DNA of 64,000 nt from Sclerurus mexicanus (Eukaryota > Chordata > Aves > Passeriformes > Furnariidae): NCBI GenBank assembly GCA_013396755.1, contig VWZF01005998.1, positions 124,001 to 188,000 on the forward strand, given 5' to 3'. The notes under the pieces are model-generated. The model saw nothing but the letters and a program-made list of their open reading frames with translations, was not told the DNA's origin and did no database searches. The position numbers and the translations under genes were made by a program. Below are positions 26,517-39,776 of the stretch, one piece after another. How positions within the stretch are numbered: the first letter of the stretch is position 1; each line of letters starts with the position of its first letter.

Positions 26517-27624
26517 GATGTTTTCATTGCTGAAATCAAATCCTATACTAAATTATATCAAATTCCATAAAGTCTCAAAAAAATAAGATAGAAGTAGAAT
26601 TCAAATGCTTATTTTTTTTTTGTGGGAAACATTTTTACTAAAGAAAATATGCCAACTTTAAAAAACAAATGTCTCTCATATAAAAATCAGCTTACAGTTA
26701 TATGTGGAAATATCTCCAGGTTTGGACTCTTTATGAACATTCTAATCCTGAAGAAAAGAGAAGAAATTTTTCCTCACTTTATATCTCCACATTCTGAAAA
26801 TCAAGATACAAGCTGATAAGTGTGTACAGTCAGTTCTGAAGAGTTTCACAAGTGCTAATGATCTTCACTTCTCATTTACTGATCACAATCACCACCACCA
26901 ATTTCTGAGGAATCACAGGATGCCAAACATTGCTTGCCTAAGTCTTCAAATAACCACCGGTCAAATGCCTCTCCAAAAAAAAAAGCTCATTGTGCCTCTA
27001 AAGTGTAGTAGTCTGGAAAGATTATGGCCAGCACTTTTCAGCATGCCCAGAGATGTAAGATCTCAGGTTACTCACTTTGGGTCTGGTTTGTGTAAAGATG
27101 AATATCTGCTGTTCCTGGCCTCCAAATACTCACAAGCAACAAACTTTAGTGGGGGAATATGAAGGTTACTATGGCTGGAATGACACTGATGTAACTGACA
27201 CTGAGCACACAAGAGACTAACCCCATTTTGATAGGTCAACCAGGGGTTGAGGAATGAATTCCTAACAGAACAGAGGTAGTCACCAGATTTGCTTTTAAAC
27301 ATTGCTTTCCATCTTACTTTAAATAAGTAATAATAAGTATATAATAATATATATATAATATATATAATAAGTAATATACATGTAGAGAGAACTTTAAAAA
27401 TCCAACCGATCTTCCCTGCCCACGCTGTTTTCCTTCAAAAGGTGACGTGAGAAGAACCGTTGCTGGCATATGTTTGCTACAGTAATTAATGCATAAAAAT
27501 GATGGCAAAAAAACCACCACTTTAAGTCTTTGTAAAATCAATACCCCTGTTTTGAAAGCTTTCTGCTTTGTCTGCCCTTTGAATACATATTATACAATCC
27601 ATGTCTCTGGTAAAGGAGACAAGA
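26516..27624. other. Noncoding AT-rich DNA
   Basis: I see no gene. The stretch contains a T run near 26612 and the AT-rich tract at 27320-27380. Small open frames here resemble no known family. Confidence 0.6.
27320..27380. repeat. AT-rich (TA/TAA)n low-complexity tract
   Basis: Imperfect TA, TAA and TAAG units run for about 60 bases, including AATAATATATATATAATATA. The tract is internally self-complementary and probably variable in length. Confidence 0.8.
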
Positions 27625-27744
27625 TCTGTTTTCAAGGGCAGGCTGCATGGGGCTCCAAGTAGTCTGGTCTAGTGGAAGGTGTCGGCAGAGGACATGGAAC
27701 TAGATGACCTGTAAGATCCCTTCTCCCCAAACATTCTATGATGT
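27625..27744 (+). mobile_element. CR1 LINE fragment, short 3' end, plus strand
   Basis: About 120 bases of CR1 3' end: 'TCAAGGGCAGGCTGCATGG', then 'AGTCTGGTCTAGTGGAAGG' and 'GGAACTAGATGACCTG'. A damaged 'CCCTTCTCCCCAAAC' replaces the usual CCTTCCAACCCAAAC, and the copy ends with ATTCTATGATGTC. The CTAGTGGAAGG word groups it with the copy at 50448. It is heavily 5'-truncated. Confidence 0.9.
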
Positions 27745-30700
27745 CATTATTTCTTGTAAGTTTTATACAACTGAGTAACCATATTCAATCTCAACCAGCA
27801 CACATAAGAATGAATAATTTATTTTCTAAATAAAATTTTAAGCGAGTACTCTTCCTCCAACTATTGTCCTATAAACACCTGACTTCTGGATGGAGTGGTT
27901 TATGGCATAGTCTAGACAGCACCACTTCTATTAAAGCTTAGGGAAAAATGTTTTCAGGCTTACTGCTTCTACAATAGCATTTTTGATAGAATAGGTCAAA
28001 CAGATGAAAGTGACAAGTGAATTCACAACACAGGTGGAGCCAATTCTATTCTGCCTAAACAAACCATGTAGACAATACTTTAAATTCTGAGCACTTTCTG
28101 TTTTGCGGTTTTTTTTTTTCTTAATATTTTCTAGCAAATCTGTTCACCACCACTAAATGAAGAAATGAGCATTTGATGGGAACTGCAGGGTTAAGACAGC
28201 AGCTGCTTGGTAAAATAAGAACAGAAAAGAACTTATGAATTCAGCTTTATAAAATAGTCAGGCAGCCACAAGCTGGGACAAGTGTGGCATAAAAGATTAG
28301 GTAAAAATTAAAAAATCCCCAAAACATTAATTTTCTCCACTCTTAGAGTTTGAAAAGTAGTCAGAGTCTAAAGATGCAGTCAGATTTCTAAAAGTGTTTA
28401 GGTAGATTCTAAGTTGAAATTCATAGTTGTTACTCAATGCACCTATTTGGTGAATCCTTGAACATCTCTTTAAGTACCTGAGAAAAAATCTTTGTAACCT
28501 GATCTTTAGAAGCTTTATGTATTTTTACTCAAAGGCAAAGACATACTTACTGCTAAAAGCTTCAGTTATTTCCATAAATGGAAAGCATTCTCCTATGGAT
28601 GTTACGATCTCATGGATGTTTTGAAAATTTTAGCCAAAGTCTACTAACTACAAGTAGTTAAAATTATTTTTTGAGACCTAGGTAGGACTATTAATGCTTA
28701 GCAGAGTAAATTCCGTTCCACACAACTAAATATTCTGCTCAAGCTTTCATATCATATTCAATTACTGCAATTTCTTTTTCTATGTCACTGGCAAATGAAA
28801 TCTTGTTTCACTGAAGTCTATCCAAAATTAGTTTTCTTAGATCTTTGCTTTGATCGGCTTTTCTGTGACACGTACAAAACTGTAGCAGTATTATTAGGCT
28901 ACAGGCCATCTTACTGATCATTATTATTTCCCTTGCACTCTGTCTACTGCCTGTCTGCAAACATCTCTAAGCACATCTTGTACCTAAAATATAACTGGTT
29001 TGGGCAGAAATGTCACATAGGTTCTGTACTTTTAAAAACCATGTAGCAGAAAAAGAATGTGTAATGAAGGATCACTGGGATAATACAAAGAAATAGCAAC
29101 AAACAGCAGCCTCTGGTCTTTGGAAAGAGTAAATGGTTTTTGAAAAACTGATTTTGTATAGATTCATGTGTGGGAATATATATGAATAATGGCATATATT
29201 TTATCCCATCCAAGTGGACATTATCAAATAGCATAGTGCAAATATTTAAAGATTGTTTCACTCTAATAAAAGCATCACATTGGAGAGCAATGTGTTCAAA
29301 CGCTCTCCAAGCAGCCCAGCACTGAAACATCTGATGGATTTGTAACAGACTGTGTCATTACCATCCCAAGCTGCGAATGGGAACATCTTGTTGATTTTGT
29401 TTGTGATAGACTTGTTGATGGATTGTGAGAGCTGACTGCTGAAGATGATTGTTATTTGGTGAGTACAGTTTGTACCTGTATGTGGAGTAGCAATGACCAT
29501 CTCACTTGACTGAAGCCCAGAGAGGCTAAACGAGGATTCTGAAGCCCTGGAAGGGCCTGGTGGCTTCTGGAACATGTTATTTTCTACAGTATCCTCTCAT
29601 AATTAGTTTTGAAGATTAAGGATAAATCCCTCCAGCCCACCTGGCCTGCTGAAGAGGACAGCAGAGAGATCATGCCTATTAAATGTTTCAGATGAAGACA
29701 AACCCAGGTTTTAAATTGCAAAACATATTTAAATGTTAAAAAAAAATCTACGTTCCCCCAAAACAAACAGGTTTGAACCCAGCCCCAGAGCGAGTCAGGC
29801 AGCACCAGATGGGGGGCAAGGGATGCCTGAGCCTTCATTACATAGAAAAAGGGCTGACACAATGGTGTTTTGTTTTGTTTTTTATGCTGAAGCACAACCT
29901 AAAGTGTATATGGAAAGTGTGTTGCCATAGGAACCACATTGCTGAAATGAGTAGGAGAAGTGAAGCGCGGGGGGAGAGAGAAGCGTTTAATGAAAAGGGG
30001 GAAGTACTGAATATTATTGCACATGAGAAGCCATTGAGTCTGTGAAATATTAGCCAGGTGTTAATAAGGTGATTAAATTCAAAAAAGCACAGCAGAAAAG
30101 GTAAACATAATCCAGTGACTAATTGGAAGGAAAAGAGGTAATTGTGTCAGAACCAAAGAAAAGTATAGTCAGCTTTCAGCACATACTGCTACCCAAGTAT
30201 CAACAAAAAAGCAGAATAACATCAATTTTCTGAGACTGGCTTCAAACCAAGATGACATATAAGCTTTATAACGCAAGCAAAAAGGAAAAAAAAAACCAAA
30301 CAAAACCCAATACTATTAGTTTTATTTTTCTTGCAACAACAATTAAAAAAAATCAATTCAGAAACCATTTATAAATAAGGTAATTTCTAGAATTCAGTCG
30401 CTTAGTTCACACAGTGGGTAGTACAGATGGATAATAAAGAGCTGCTGCAGAATGTGAAACCAGGGCTATATTCCCTTGGTCTATATCCTTTTATGATCTG
30501 AAAGATGAAGAGTGTCGCCCTCTACTTGAGTTGCAGTAACAAGATAAAAAAAACACCTCTAAAACACTGTTATCCTCAATAACCTTGTTACTACAGTGGA
30601 TAGCTCCAGGGCAGCTAAAAGTAGAGACCTGCTGTGCTATGAATTATACACCTAGAGAGTAGCTGCTTCCTCTTTAGAGATAAATAGATAGAAAAAAGCA

Positions 30701-33132
30701 TAGACTGTGGAGAGGGCATAATGTGCAGAAACAAGTATCAATTATCTTGGTATCTGTGCTTCAGAGTTAATTAATGGGCAGAGAAGTGTAGGTACACGGG
30801 CCTTTCAAAGGATAAGGAGGCATGAGGTGAGGATTAAAGAGGAAGGCAAACAATCCTGGAGCAAAGAGGAAGCACAAAGTCCAGGTGGGGGGAGAGGGCA
30901 GAAGGTGAGAAGACACACTCAGAACCGAAGACCTGTAGGGGACTGTGATGTCCATCTAATGCTCAGGGCTGCTGGTCTCCAGCTCATTCTCTGTGAGATT
31001 TATGAGCATGCAGAAATAATCCTTTACTCTTTCTTGTAGCAAAGAAAACATCCAGAGATGGAATATTTGTTGATTTATTTGCAATAATGTACGGGTGGGG
31101 TCCAGGATTTTGATTTATTCCTTCTATCATAAAGGAAATGCTAGAACAATGACTCTAAAATGCACTGCAAAATATAAATTCTGGTGTGGTTTGTTTTTTT
31201 TTTTTCTTTGCTGGCAATAGATATACCAATAAAACTGTCAAGATTAAATCAGATTTTATAAATTCATTTTAAATATGAGCCCTTTTCTTAAACTGTAATC
31301 TATGAGCTAAATCTGGAATTCTTTAGTTATTTCTCAGGCAAAACTTTTAGATCACAATTTCCTAAATAAATGCAAATAAAACCTTAAGTTATACTGTCTA
31401 TTTTTACTATAATTTTCACTGTAGAATATATGTTGCTGAATGACAGAACTTGAATCTGTAAATTCAAATAATATCAAATATGTTGATAGACTTGAAAACC
31501 TATAAAAAGTGCACATGAATTTAAATCTATGTATAAAGTGAAGAATCCAAATAATTTCTTAAATTATCATTAAACCATGTGAGATGCAAATAAAAGATTC
31601 TCGACAGTTTACGAAGTCCATAGAGATGATTCAATTTTCATTTTACACAGGGGAGTAAGGGAGGAGGAAAGAAAAGGATTACAGAGCCCTTAAATAGTTT
31701 TGTTAGCTGCTCAGATTTTCAAGGCAACTATCCATTGGAAGTCACGAGGCTTTGCAATTTACAAACACTAACCATCTGCTCTTCAGTTTCCAGAAATCAG
31801 CTACGTTGAAAAGACACCCAAAGTCCATAAGAAACAACACACAGCAAAATGAGGGACCCTCTGCTAGGAACATCAGCAAGGAAAAAAGGTCACAGTGAGG
31901 AACAATGTTAATTTCTCACATTTCAAAGAACCCTTTCGGTTTCCTACAGTGACATGAGAAGCTTTACTCCAGTGGAACATGTGGGTTTTTTCTCATTAAT
32001 TTCTGTGCCTTGTAAGATCTGGAATTGAATCTCAGCAGTAGAACTTCGTCAGTACATTGGCATCTCACATGGGAGATTTTTTCCCACTTTTTTTTTTATT
32101 TTTTTAAACTGTACATTTCAAAGTATTTGTTAGCATTTCCTTTCTTAACTTGGGATAGCAATTAAAACAATAATGAAATAACTCAGTCTTGGTAAACTGT
32201 AACTCCCATAGCCTTGCTGAATTAACATTATCAGCTGATGTTTCAAAAAAAGAGGTAAAACTGGAAAGGAGTATGTCAGCAGCCCTTCATTCCAGAGAGC
32301 TTCTTCTCTAAGAAAGTGTCTTCCAGACATGTACCTGAAACAAACTGGTCAGAATAAAATGCCTTAGGGTGCCTCTTAAACTGTATTTTTGTCTATTACT
32401 GACTATCCATCCATCCATCCTAACTTGGGAGTTTTTTCCCTGTACTTTTATACAAATAATTTACATTTGTGTGTTTGCTTTGATCACAGTAAAATCTCAT
32501 TGACCGACGTGGAAAAGAAACAACCCCTGTAGGACAGAAAAAACAGCTGTAGAAAAATGACTGCCACAAAGATACCAAAATAATTCATCATTATAGTGTT
32601 ACTACAAAAAATCCCATGAGAAGGAATAATGCTTTTCCATGTCTTATCAAGCACTGCCTCCTGCAGAATTTTTAAAATTTAAGTTAATACAAGGCACATC
32701 AGTGTACTCCATGGGTGCCTCATCAAAATCCATTCCCCACTGGAAAATACAAGTTACAGGAGAGACCCCAGAGCTCTTAAGAAGAAAACTGCTCAAGGTT
32801 CAAAGTCAACAGCAGGAAGATTCTGCAATAAAACTCAAGTGTTAAGTGAGACTACAGTAGTTAATTGACACTACATTGTGGTATAACTGGAACTTAATTC
32901 CTACTGCAAGTAAACAGGTTTACTAATGTAAAAATATTACCCACAGATCAGATTGCCTTCCTTATCCGCCGTAAGCAAGCATTGGCATATATCTGGAAGA
33001 GCAGACCCATGCAAAACCCTTGCTATTCCAGCACTGCCAACTGGAGTAGACAAAAGTTTCTCTAGTGGAAGTTTAGCACACCCAGCCCACCACAATGAAA
33101 CACTCCTGGTCAAGGGGAAATCACAGAAACAG
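27745..33132. other. Noncoding DNA with exon-like and conserved-like patches
   Basis: No gene can be supported. The interval 29258-29648 holds a good splice-acceptor-like sequence on the minus strand followed by an open frame, but the frames do not connect (see findings). 29990-30145 and 31300-31700 read like candidate conserved noncoding DNA. A purine-rich patch lies at about 30825-30925. Short T runs occur near 28110 and 31195, and an (ATCC)n tract lies at 32404-32420. Confidence 0.5.
32404..32420. repeat. (ATCC)n microsatellite
   Basis: Four consecutive ATCC units. It is a short tetranucleotide repeat that may be polymorphic. Confidence 0.8.
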
Positions 33133-33306
33133 CATAGAATCACAGAATGGTTTGGATTAGAAGGGACCTTAAATATCATTGAGTTCCAACCCTCCCTGCC
33201 ATGGACAGGGACATCTTCCACTAGACCAGGTTGCTCAGAGCCACATCACACTTGGCCCTGAACACCTCCAGCTTCACTGGGCAACCTGTTCCAGTGTGTC
33301 ACCACC
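33133..33306 (-). mobile_element. CR1 LINE fragment, 3' end, minus strand
   Basis: A well-preserved CR1 3' end in reverse orientation. It begins with two terminal octamers in complement (CATAGAAT, CACAGAAT), then 'GGTTTGGATTAGAAGGGACC', 'CCCTGCCATGGACAGGGAC' and 'CTTCCACTAGACCAGG'. It continues through the complement of the 'CTGGAGGTGTTCAGGGCCAAG' region and stops near the CAGTG that encodes HW-like residues. The low divergence from the usual CR1 wording suggests this is among the younger copies here. Confidence 0.95.
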
Positions 33307-35774
33307 ACATCTCTTGGGATCCTCTGGCTTCAGTCAGAATGAGCTCAAACCATAGGGGAACTCACATATATACAAGTCCTGTGTTTAAATGTCCTTTCAC
33401 ATACCAAAGTTGTATAAAAAACCGTGACTGAACAGATAATAAACTACACTCACTTTATTTCCATCCTCTTCATCTGCCTAGTTAGGATTTCTGCTCCTTA
33501 GGGTAGGTTTTGTCTAGACAGATGTTTTGATTCAAGTTGGTGAATTTAAAAAAAGCAAAGCACAATCTACCAGTCGCTGTGCTTCCCTATCTCAATGCTT
33601 CCAGTCAATGCTCTTCTTCCCCATGGATGTTGACTGTGGGTTCAGCCAGCATCTGTTTCATAGGTTTATAAAGCATCATGAGTATTCATGGCATGGCTTG
33701 ACCATGCAAAAACAATTATACTGTTAGTATCTTCTACCACTGTGGTATGATTTTATTAGCTGCAAGCTTGGAAACTGCAAAGAGCCACAGTCAAAGCTGG
33801 ATTTCCTCAGAAAAAATCATGGTAGTGTTTTTCCCGTGGCACTGAGTATTGCCAACTGACAGTTTTCTACTCTGAGAGTACTGCTTGCAAAGTCAGTGGG
33901 AAGAGGAGAGATGAATACAGTACTTGGACCTATTTTCTATTATAGCCAAGGAGGAAACAGGGAGAAAAGTTAGATGCAAAAATAATAGATTAAATTATGT
34001 AAATCCTAAGATCTTCCTAGAGCATACATGCACAAATCAAAACCTTTGGAAGCAGACACACAAACCATTTCAGGTATATCTCACCAGCCTCTCTGACCAC
34101 CAGCTATTTTCCCTTTTGAAGAGAGACCCTTAATTGCTCCGAAGTGCTCCAAACCAGCCAGATGTGAACCAGCTCTGAAGTAACAGCTAATAGATCCACC
34201 GAGGGATCTATTACTGCTGCTAAGAGGAAGGATTATTTGCCTGTCCACAGCGCACTGCTAACGCTCCAGCACAGCTTTTGCACTGGAGCTTGTTGCTATC
34301 CAGTTGCTTTGGGGTGACCACTGCAGCCAGTGAGACCTTGCCCTCTGTCCTGGCATGTTCCGACACCCCAAGGCACAGTAGCACTGCTCTTCCACTGCTA
34401 CAAGGCAAGCTACAGGAGAGCAGCCACTTAAAACAAACTGTTATGGGGGTTTTGTTATTATTATTTTTCTAAATAAGTTTAGTTTTCTGTTGGATTTGCT
34501 CCTTGGAATGCTTCCAAACGTCATCCCTCAGCCCTAAACCAGTTGTTCTGGCACCAGGGCAATTCATCGAATCAGCCTTAGATATGTTTCAGAATCAGTA
34601 GAAATGCACTATAAAGGGCCTTATCTCTTTGTTTTCCACAAAAGAAAATTAGATAACCAAATTACCTGTATTTTATATAGCTAAAATTAATATTACCCTC
34701 TGAGTTCCTTTTTTTCCTGATGCTGTTGGTAGTTCTTCATGTAACAGGGAAAGTTCTGGAAGTGTTCCTGTTGAAAGCAACATATTTTCACCAAAAGATT
34801 CAGTTTCAGTTAGTTAGGACAATCTCATTTTTAAAATCCCTTAAAATCCTGATTTGTTTTACTTGGGAATTATCTTCTATATTATGGTTTTTCAATATTT
34901 TGATCTTCAGTTATAAGTATTAGTGGCTTCTCATTAGCTTTACTTCCTAGTTTTTTGCTCTCAACAGCATGCAGGAGAAAACTTATTTCCCAGAAGGATC
35001 CAGTAACTATCATAGCTCACATAATTAGGAGAGTTTCTATGGAAAAGGCAATCCTGGTTCTAAAATGAATAACAATTTTGCAAATTTGAAAACAATCATT
35101 GTTTCTGAGGGCTGGTTTTCCTCCAAGAATGGAAATTAATGAGAAACACAGTAATTAGCAATCATGAAAGGATTAATTTCATGAAATGACAAAATATGAA
35201 CAAAGGTGAACAAGAAAGAATGCTTTGTAGTGCCATATATTGGCACAGCATAAAGTGTGTGGGGAGGACTCCCATTGTCTGCAGTTTCTCTTTCGTTGTC
35301 ATATTTCCCTGTTAAGATTGAACATCCTATAACTCTGACTCATTTAAGGTTTTGCTGATAGGTACTAGTATCTAGGTGAACTTAGTGGAAAGAAATAAAA
35401 AGGAAATTACCATTGATGAACATAAACAGGAAGTTAGAAATTGATGACAGTGTTTCTAACAGCGGATTATTACAGCCTCCATCTGCCACACAGGACCAGC
35501 CCTCAGCTGGCCTTTGCCTGCTCCTGCTGTTTGCTTCCTATCAGCTTCTAGGAAGGAGTTTTTAACCAAAGAGTTCAGGGCATTTGCAGGGGTGGGAAGG
35601 GTTAGGACCTGTGTGGGATTTGTGTATCTGGTAGAGATACACAGAAAGGTTCAGGATCTGTGTCTCTTGGAGAAGAGCTGTATCCCCCATATGCTGTTTC
35701 CCTTCTTCCTTTTGCTCTTCTCTGTTTTACCACATTATACCCTAATATTTAGATTATTGCCTTCTTTCTTGTTG

Positions 35775-35789
35775 TTTTTTTTTTTTTTT
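35775..35789. repeat. Poly-T run
   Basis: A T run of about 15 bases inside a generally C/T-rich stretch (35690-35840). It produces the phenylalanine run in the overlapping spurious open frame. Confidence 0.7.
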
Positions 35790-36559
35790 CCTGCTCATAC
35801 TGTTTCTTTAGGGCTTACTATTACTATATTTCCCTTTCCTACAAAAAAAGCTCACGGAGCTTTGTCACATTGCCCAACTGAGAGAGACTGCCCCATTTCA
35901 CATGAGACTCAACAGCCTTTCATTTCAAAACACCTCCTAAAATTACTCCTTTTCTCATAGCAAGTATGTCTACTTAGACTGTATCTCACTTTAAATAAGG
36001 GCTAACTAAATTTTAAACAAAAGAAAGCATTCAAATAATGAAGTAATTAAGTTATATCCTCATTAAAGTTTTTACTATCTCCTCATTTTCTTAAGGTTAC
36101 AGGTAATATCTTTTTCATGCCACTGAGTCAACAGACAACTTTAGTTTGCTAAACCTTCACACCTAAACTTTCCTGTCATCTGTAAAACTAGTTTAAGTGA
36201 ATACAGAAACACAACAGATGCATGGAAAACTATGGTCTGATTCAGATCTTGAATCACAGACTTCTACCTTCTTGACTGAATCATACATAACATAAAGAAC
36301 AATGTGCACTTTCTGATTTGCCAAAAAGAAATATTTCTATTCTTTTTTTCCCTAGGCTTTATTCATAACTTACAATCATCACCTAATTGCAGTAAACAAA
36401 CAAAACCTAGACTCACCAAGACTAAGAGCAGGGAAACTTCAAAAGGACTTGCCAGTGATACAAAAATAAGATTTAGCAGTGGAATAGACAGTGATGACTC
36501 AGTGTCTTTCAAAGAGTCAGTCTGCAACTACAATCTCAATGCTTGGAATGAATGAGGGG

Positions 36560-36574
36560 AAAAAAAAAAAAAAA
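36560..36574. repeat. Poly-A run
   Basis: An A run of about 15 bases following AATGAGGGG. No retroposed sequence is recognisable upstream. Confidence 0.7.
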
Positions 36575-39500
36575 GACTGGCAATAGTCCAGACTGTCAAT
36601 CCAATCCTGCCAGCCCCATTTAGCTGGGCATGATGGTCATGTTAGATGATGTGAAATACAATACTTTCCCCCAGAAGTGCACTTGACAGCATCTCCCTGT
36701 GTCTTAGAAGAGAGTCACTGATGTCTCTGAGAAAAAAATATGACCAAGCCTTAAGTTAGGCTTTCAGAATCTCTCTGCTGATAAACATATAGACAGCGAT
36801 TTTATGCTATAATAATGCATTATAGGGATTATCTAAAATAGAAGGATTCTATGAATTTGCAAAATCTTCCCTTTTCCCAAGATGCCTATGCAACATCATG
36901 TTGTGTTTAATTGATGTTCTGATTAGTCACTCCAGTCTCTCAGGCAGTAGCTCCAAGTCTCTCTGCTTATTACTAGCATAACTTTAAGACTTGCGAGTAG
37001 AAGCAACAGGAAATTTTAAATTAGTAATTAGAAGCAGAATGGCAGCTAATGTGAGAGCAAACAAATCTTGTTTTCAGCTTGTTGAAGTCTGATGTCTAGC
37101 AAAATTGTAGCTACAGATTTAGGAGTTACACTAGCTACATATTTAGAAGAACATTATATTAAAGGTGACTGAACAGCCTCTCTATAGTAACAGACCAAAA
37201 AGCTTAAATCTGTTCTGTTGAAGAGTGGTAATTCTGCCTTTTCTTAGTTCTCTGCTTCTCAATCTAGCCAGAAAATCTAGAGGACAGGGAGGAGACAAAT
37301 GGATGACTTATTGCCTTGGTTCTCCATGACTTTTCATGGCATGCTGGCTTAGGCAAAGAACCCACTTCTTCATCTTTTATATTTCCAAAGCTGTAGAAGA
37401 GGAATACAGTACCTATACCCACCCAGCAGAGATGAAACCATTTGCTGATGGGCATCTGCTTTGCTACCATCTCCACACAAATTTCTGAATTCAGTTTTCT
37501 CTCTTTACGGTTGCTGACAATTCACTAGGGTACTACAAAATCTGTTCTGAGAGTGAAGTCAAACACCAAATGGATTTAACTATCAATATACTGACAGTCA
37601 ATGAGTCAATGCTCCTAGGGATTTGAACTTTTAGTCCCAAAAAATGCCATCTTTGTATTCTGGTTCATGGTTGCTGTATGGAGCAGTGCTATTTGCAGTT
37701 ATCAAATGTTGTGATCACCATGGCAACTCCCCACTCAGTTTTTCTACTATTTTGCTTGTTAATCTGTTAGACACACAGAGTCTTAACGCACAATCCTGCA
37801 AAAGGCTGAGCAATCCTGACATTCTTCTTGCACTCAGAAAGAGGATGTTCTCAGCACCTCAACAAAGCAGCTCAACCCCTTACAATGGAAGTCATCCTGC
37901 ACCATTTTGTATTCAGAAAGATTCTGTCTCAAGTTCCACCAGAGTGAAACATCAGAAGCGTAGTCATATATACAGATAGGTAACTTTATTATCTATGTTA
38001 CAGCAACTTCAGATGCTTCATAAAGCATGGCATTAAAACACTACTTAGAGATGGCAAATTAATGTAATGTATTTTTTAAAACCAAAGGCACTATATTCTT
38101 TTGCACTTCTGTAATTTTCTCCTGCACCATGAAGGATGTCATTCTTTCTTCTGCCCATCACTCTAAGAAGGTTGAGGAATATTTTGCTCTGACTGTATAG
38201 TACTTTCTCATTTATAGCAATTCACAGTCAGAGCACTCTAAACCTGGAGTGACCTACGACAATTTACCTTCTCTGATTTCCCACTTGTGAAATGAAAAGA
38301 GAAAAGGGAAGAAACTAATTAATTAAAAGAAACTAAATTAAGCCCTTAGTTCAAACTTGTTCAATCCAACTATCCCTTCTTCCAGGGAGACAAAAGTATG
38401 CCCTGAGCTCCGCATCTATGCCAGTGTTCCTGAAGGATGTGTCTGTAGGGCAGACATGCGACTGTCACCCACACATCCTCATGCAACCTGTTAATTCACC
38501 ACTAGCAGAGGCAGCACGTGCTTTAGTGCAGGGTGTGCAAGCTTACCTGAACAATCCTAGGAACACATGTGAAACCCAGGTGAGCACTGGTAGCAGCACT
38601 TATAGTCAGATTGAATGCATTCATGCAGGCTTCTGAGTACCTTTGGGTCAGGTGTTACCTGAGTGGTTATTTTTGCTTCTACCCTTCCATGTTTTATCAC
38701 TGGGAACTAAGGAGCAGAGACTTCTACACAGTAGAGTTCTCCACCCAACATTTGGTAGCACAGGACCTCCACTATCTAAACAGAAAAGTCAATGCAATTC
38801 AACTGGTCTGCTATTACATTCTACTTATTTGCGTCACACAACAGTGATGACTCTTTTCTAGCTTATGGATGTCTCTAAACCTACAGGAGCATCTAAAATG
38901 AGGGTATTCTGTTTTAATATGACTAACCACAAATAAATCCAAAATGCTACGTGAGTCTTCAAAACTCAAGCTTAGATGTCAGATTAAGTCATCCAGCCAT
39001 CACTGAAGATTGCAATTTCAGTTGCTTGGGAATTTCATGAAAAGAAATGTAACATCTGGAGCCTGCTCAAGCATGAGAGAAAGATGAAAATCTGAAAAAG
39101 TGATGAGAAATTGCTGAATTTAACCATTTATCAATCTTTCTGAAAAACATGATCTTATGTGTTTAACAAATACGGTGTATCTTGTTCCAAATGGATTTTG
39201 TTAGTAAAAGTAATATAAGCCAAAACAGATGCTAGAATTCAACACCAAGCAGAACATCCAACATGTTAACATGGTAGAATAATGAGTTATACATTCTAAA
39301 ACAGATGAATAATTAAGACGACAGAATTTGTGTTATCAAGTTAGAATACTGATTTAAGTTTAATGGTGTACCCTTAAAAATACCAGCTGGGACAATCATA
39401 TCAAAAAGTGTACTTTCCCAATTCCTAGCAAAGAAGCATCAAAATGTATCTTGAAACTTAGTAACACTATAAATCAAGAGAAAGACCCTGGATACCTTGC

Positions 39501-39776
39501 CAAGCATCTGAAAGTTTGAAATAGGAAATTTCCACTCTGTTTTACAAGCTCATCAGTAATCTTACTGTACAATCATACTTGAAACATCTGAACAACAGCA
39601 ATTTGCCTTGTCCACTAGAAAACTGGCAATCTCACTGCCATCATCTATGTTCCACTAATCGATTAAAACTTGGAACTTTATCATTCAGCTTCTGGTAATG
39701 GAAAGCAAAAAAGACAAATAAATGGTGCTGTTATGGCTCAAATCTGAGCCTTCCTAGAGAAGTATAATTACATACT

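Larger units (their letters stand above)
33307..39776. other. Noncoding DNA without recognised elements
   Basis: I see no gene. The 148-codon frame at 35514-35960 runs through a 15-base T tract and the 111-codon frame at 37644-37979 resembles nothing known, so I treat both as chance. An A run lies at 36560-36574. The sequence is otherwise ordinary AT-rich single-copy DNA. Confidence 0.6.

Noticed and set aside
35514..35960. Longest open frame in the window (148 codons, plus)
   Set aside because: It crosses a T tract that gives a phenylalanine run, shows no domain or splice context, and is within chance for 64 kb read in six frames.
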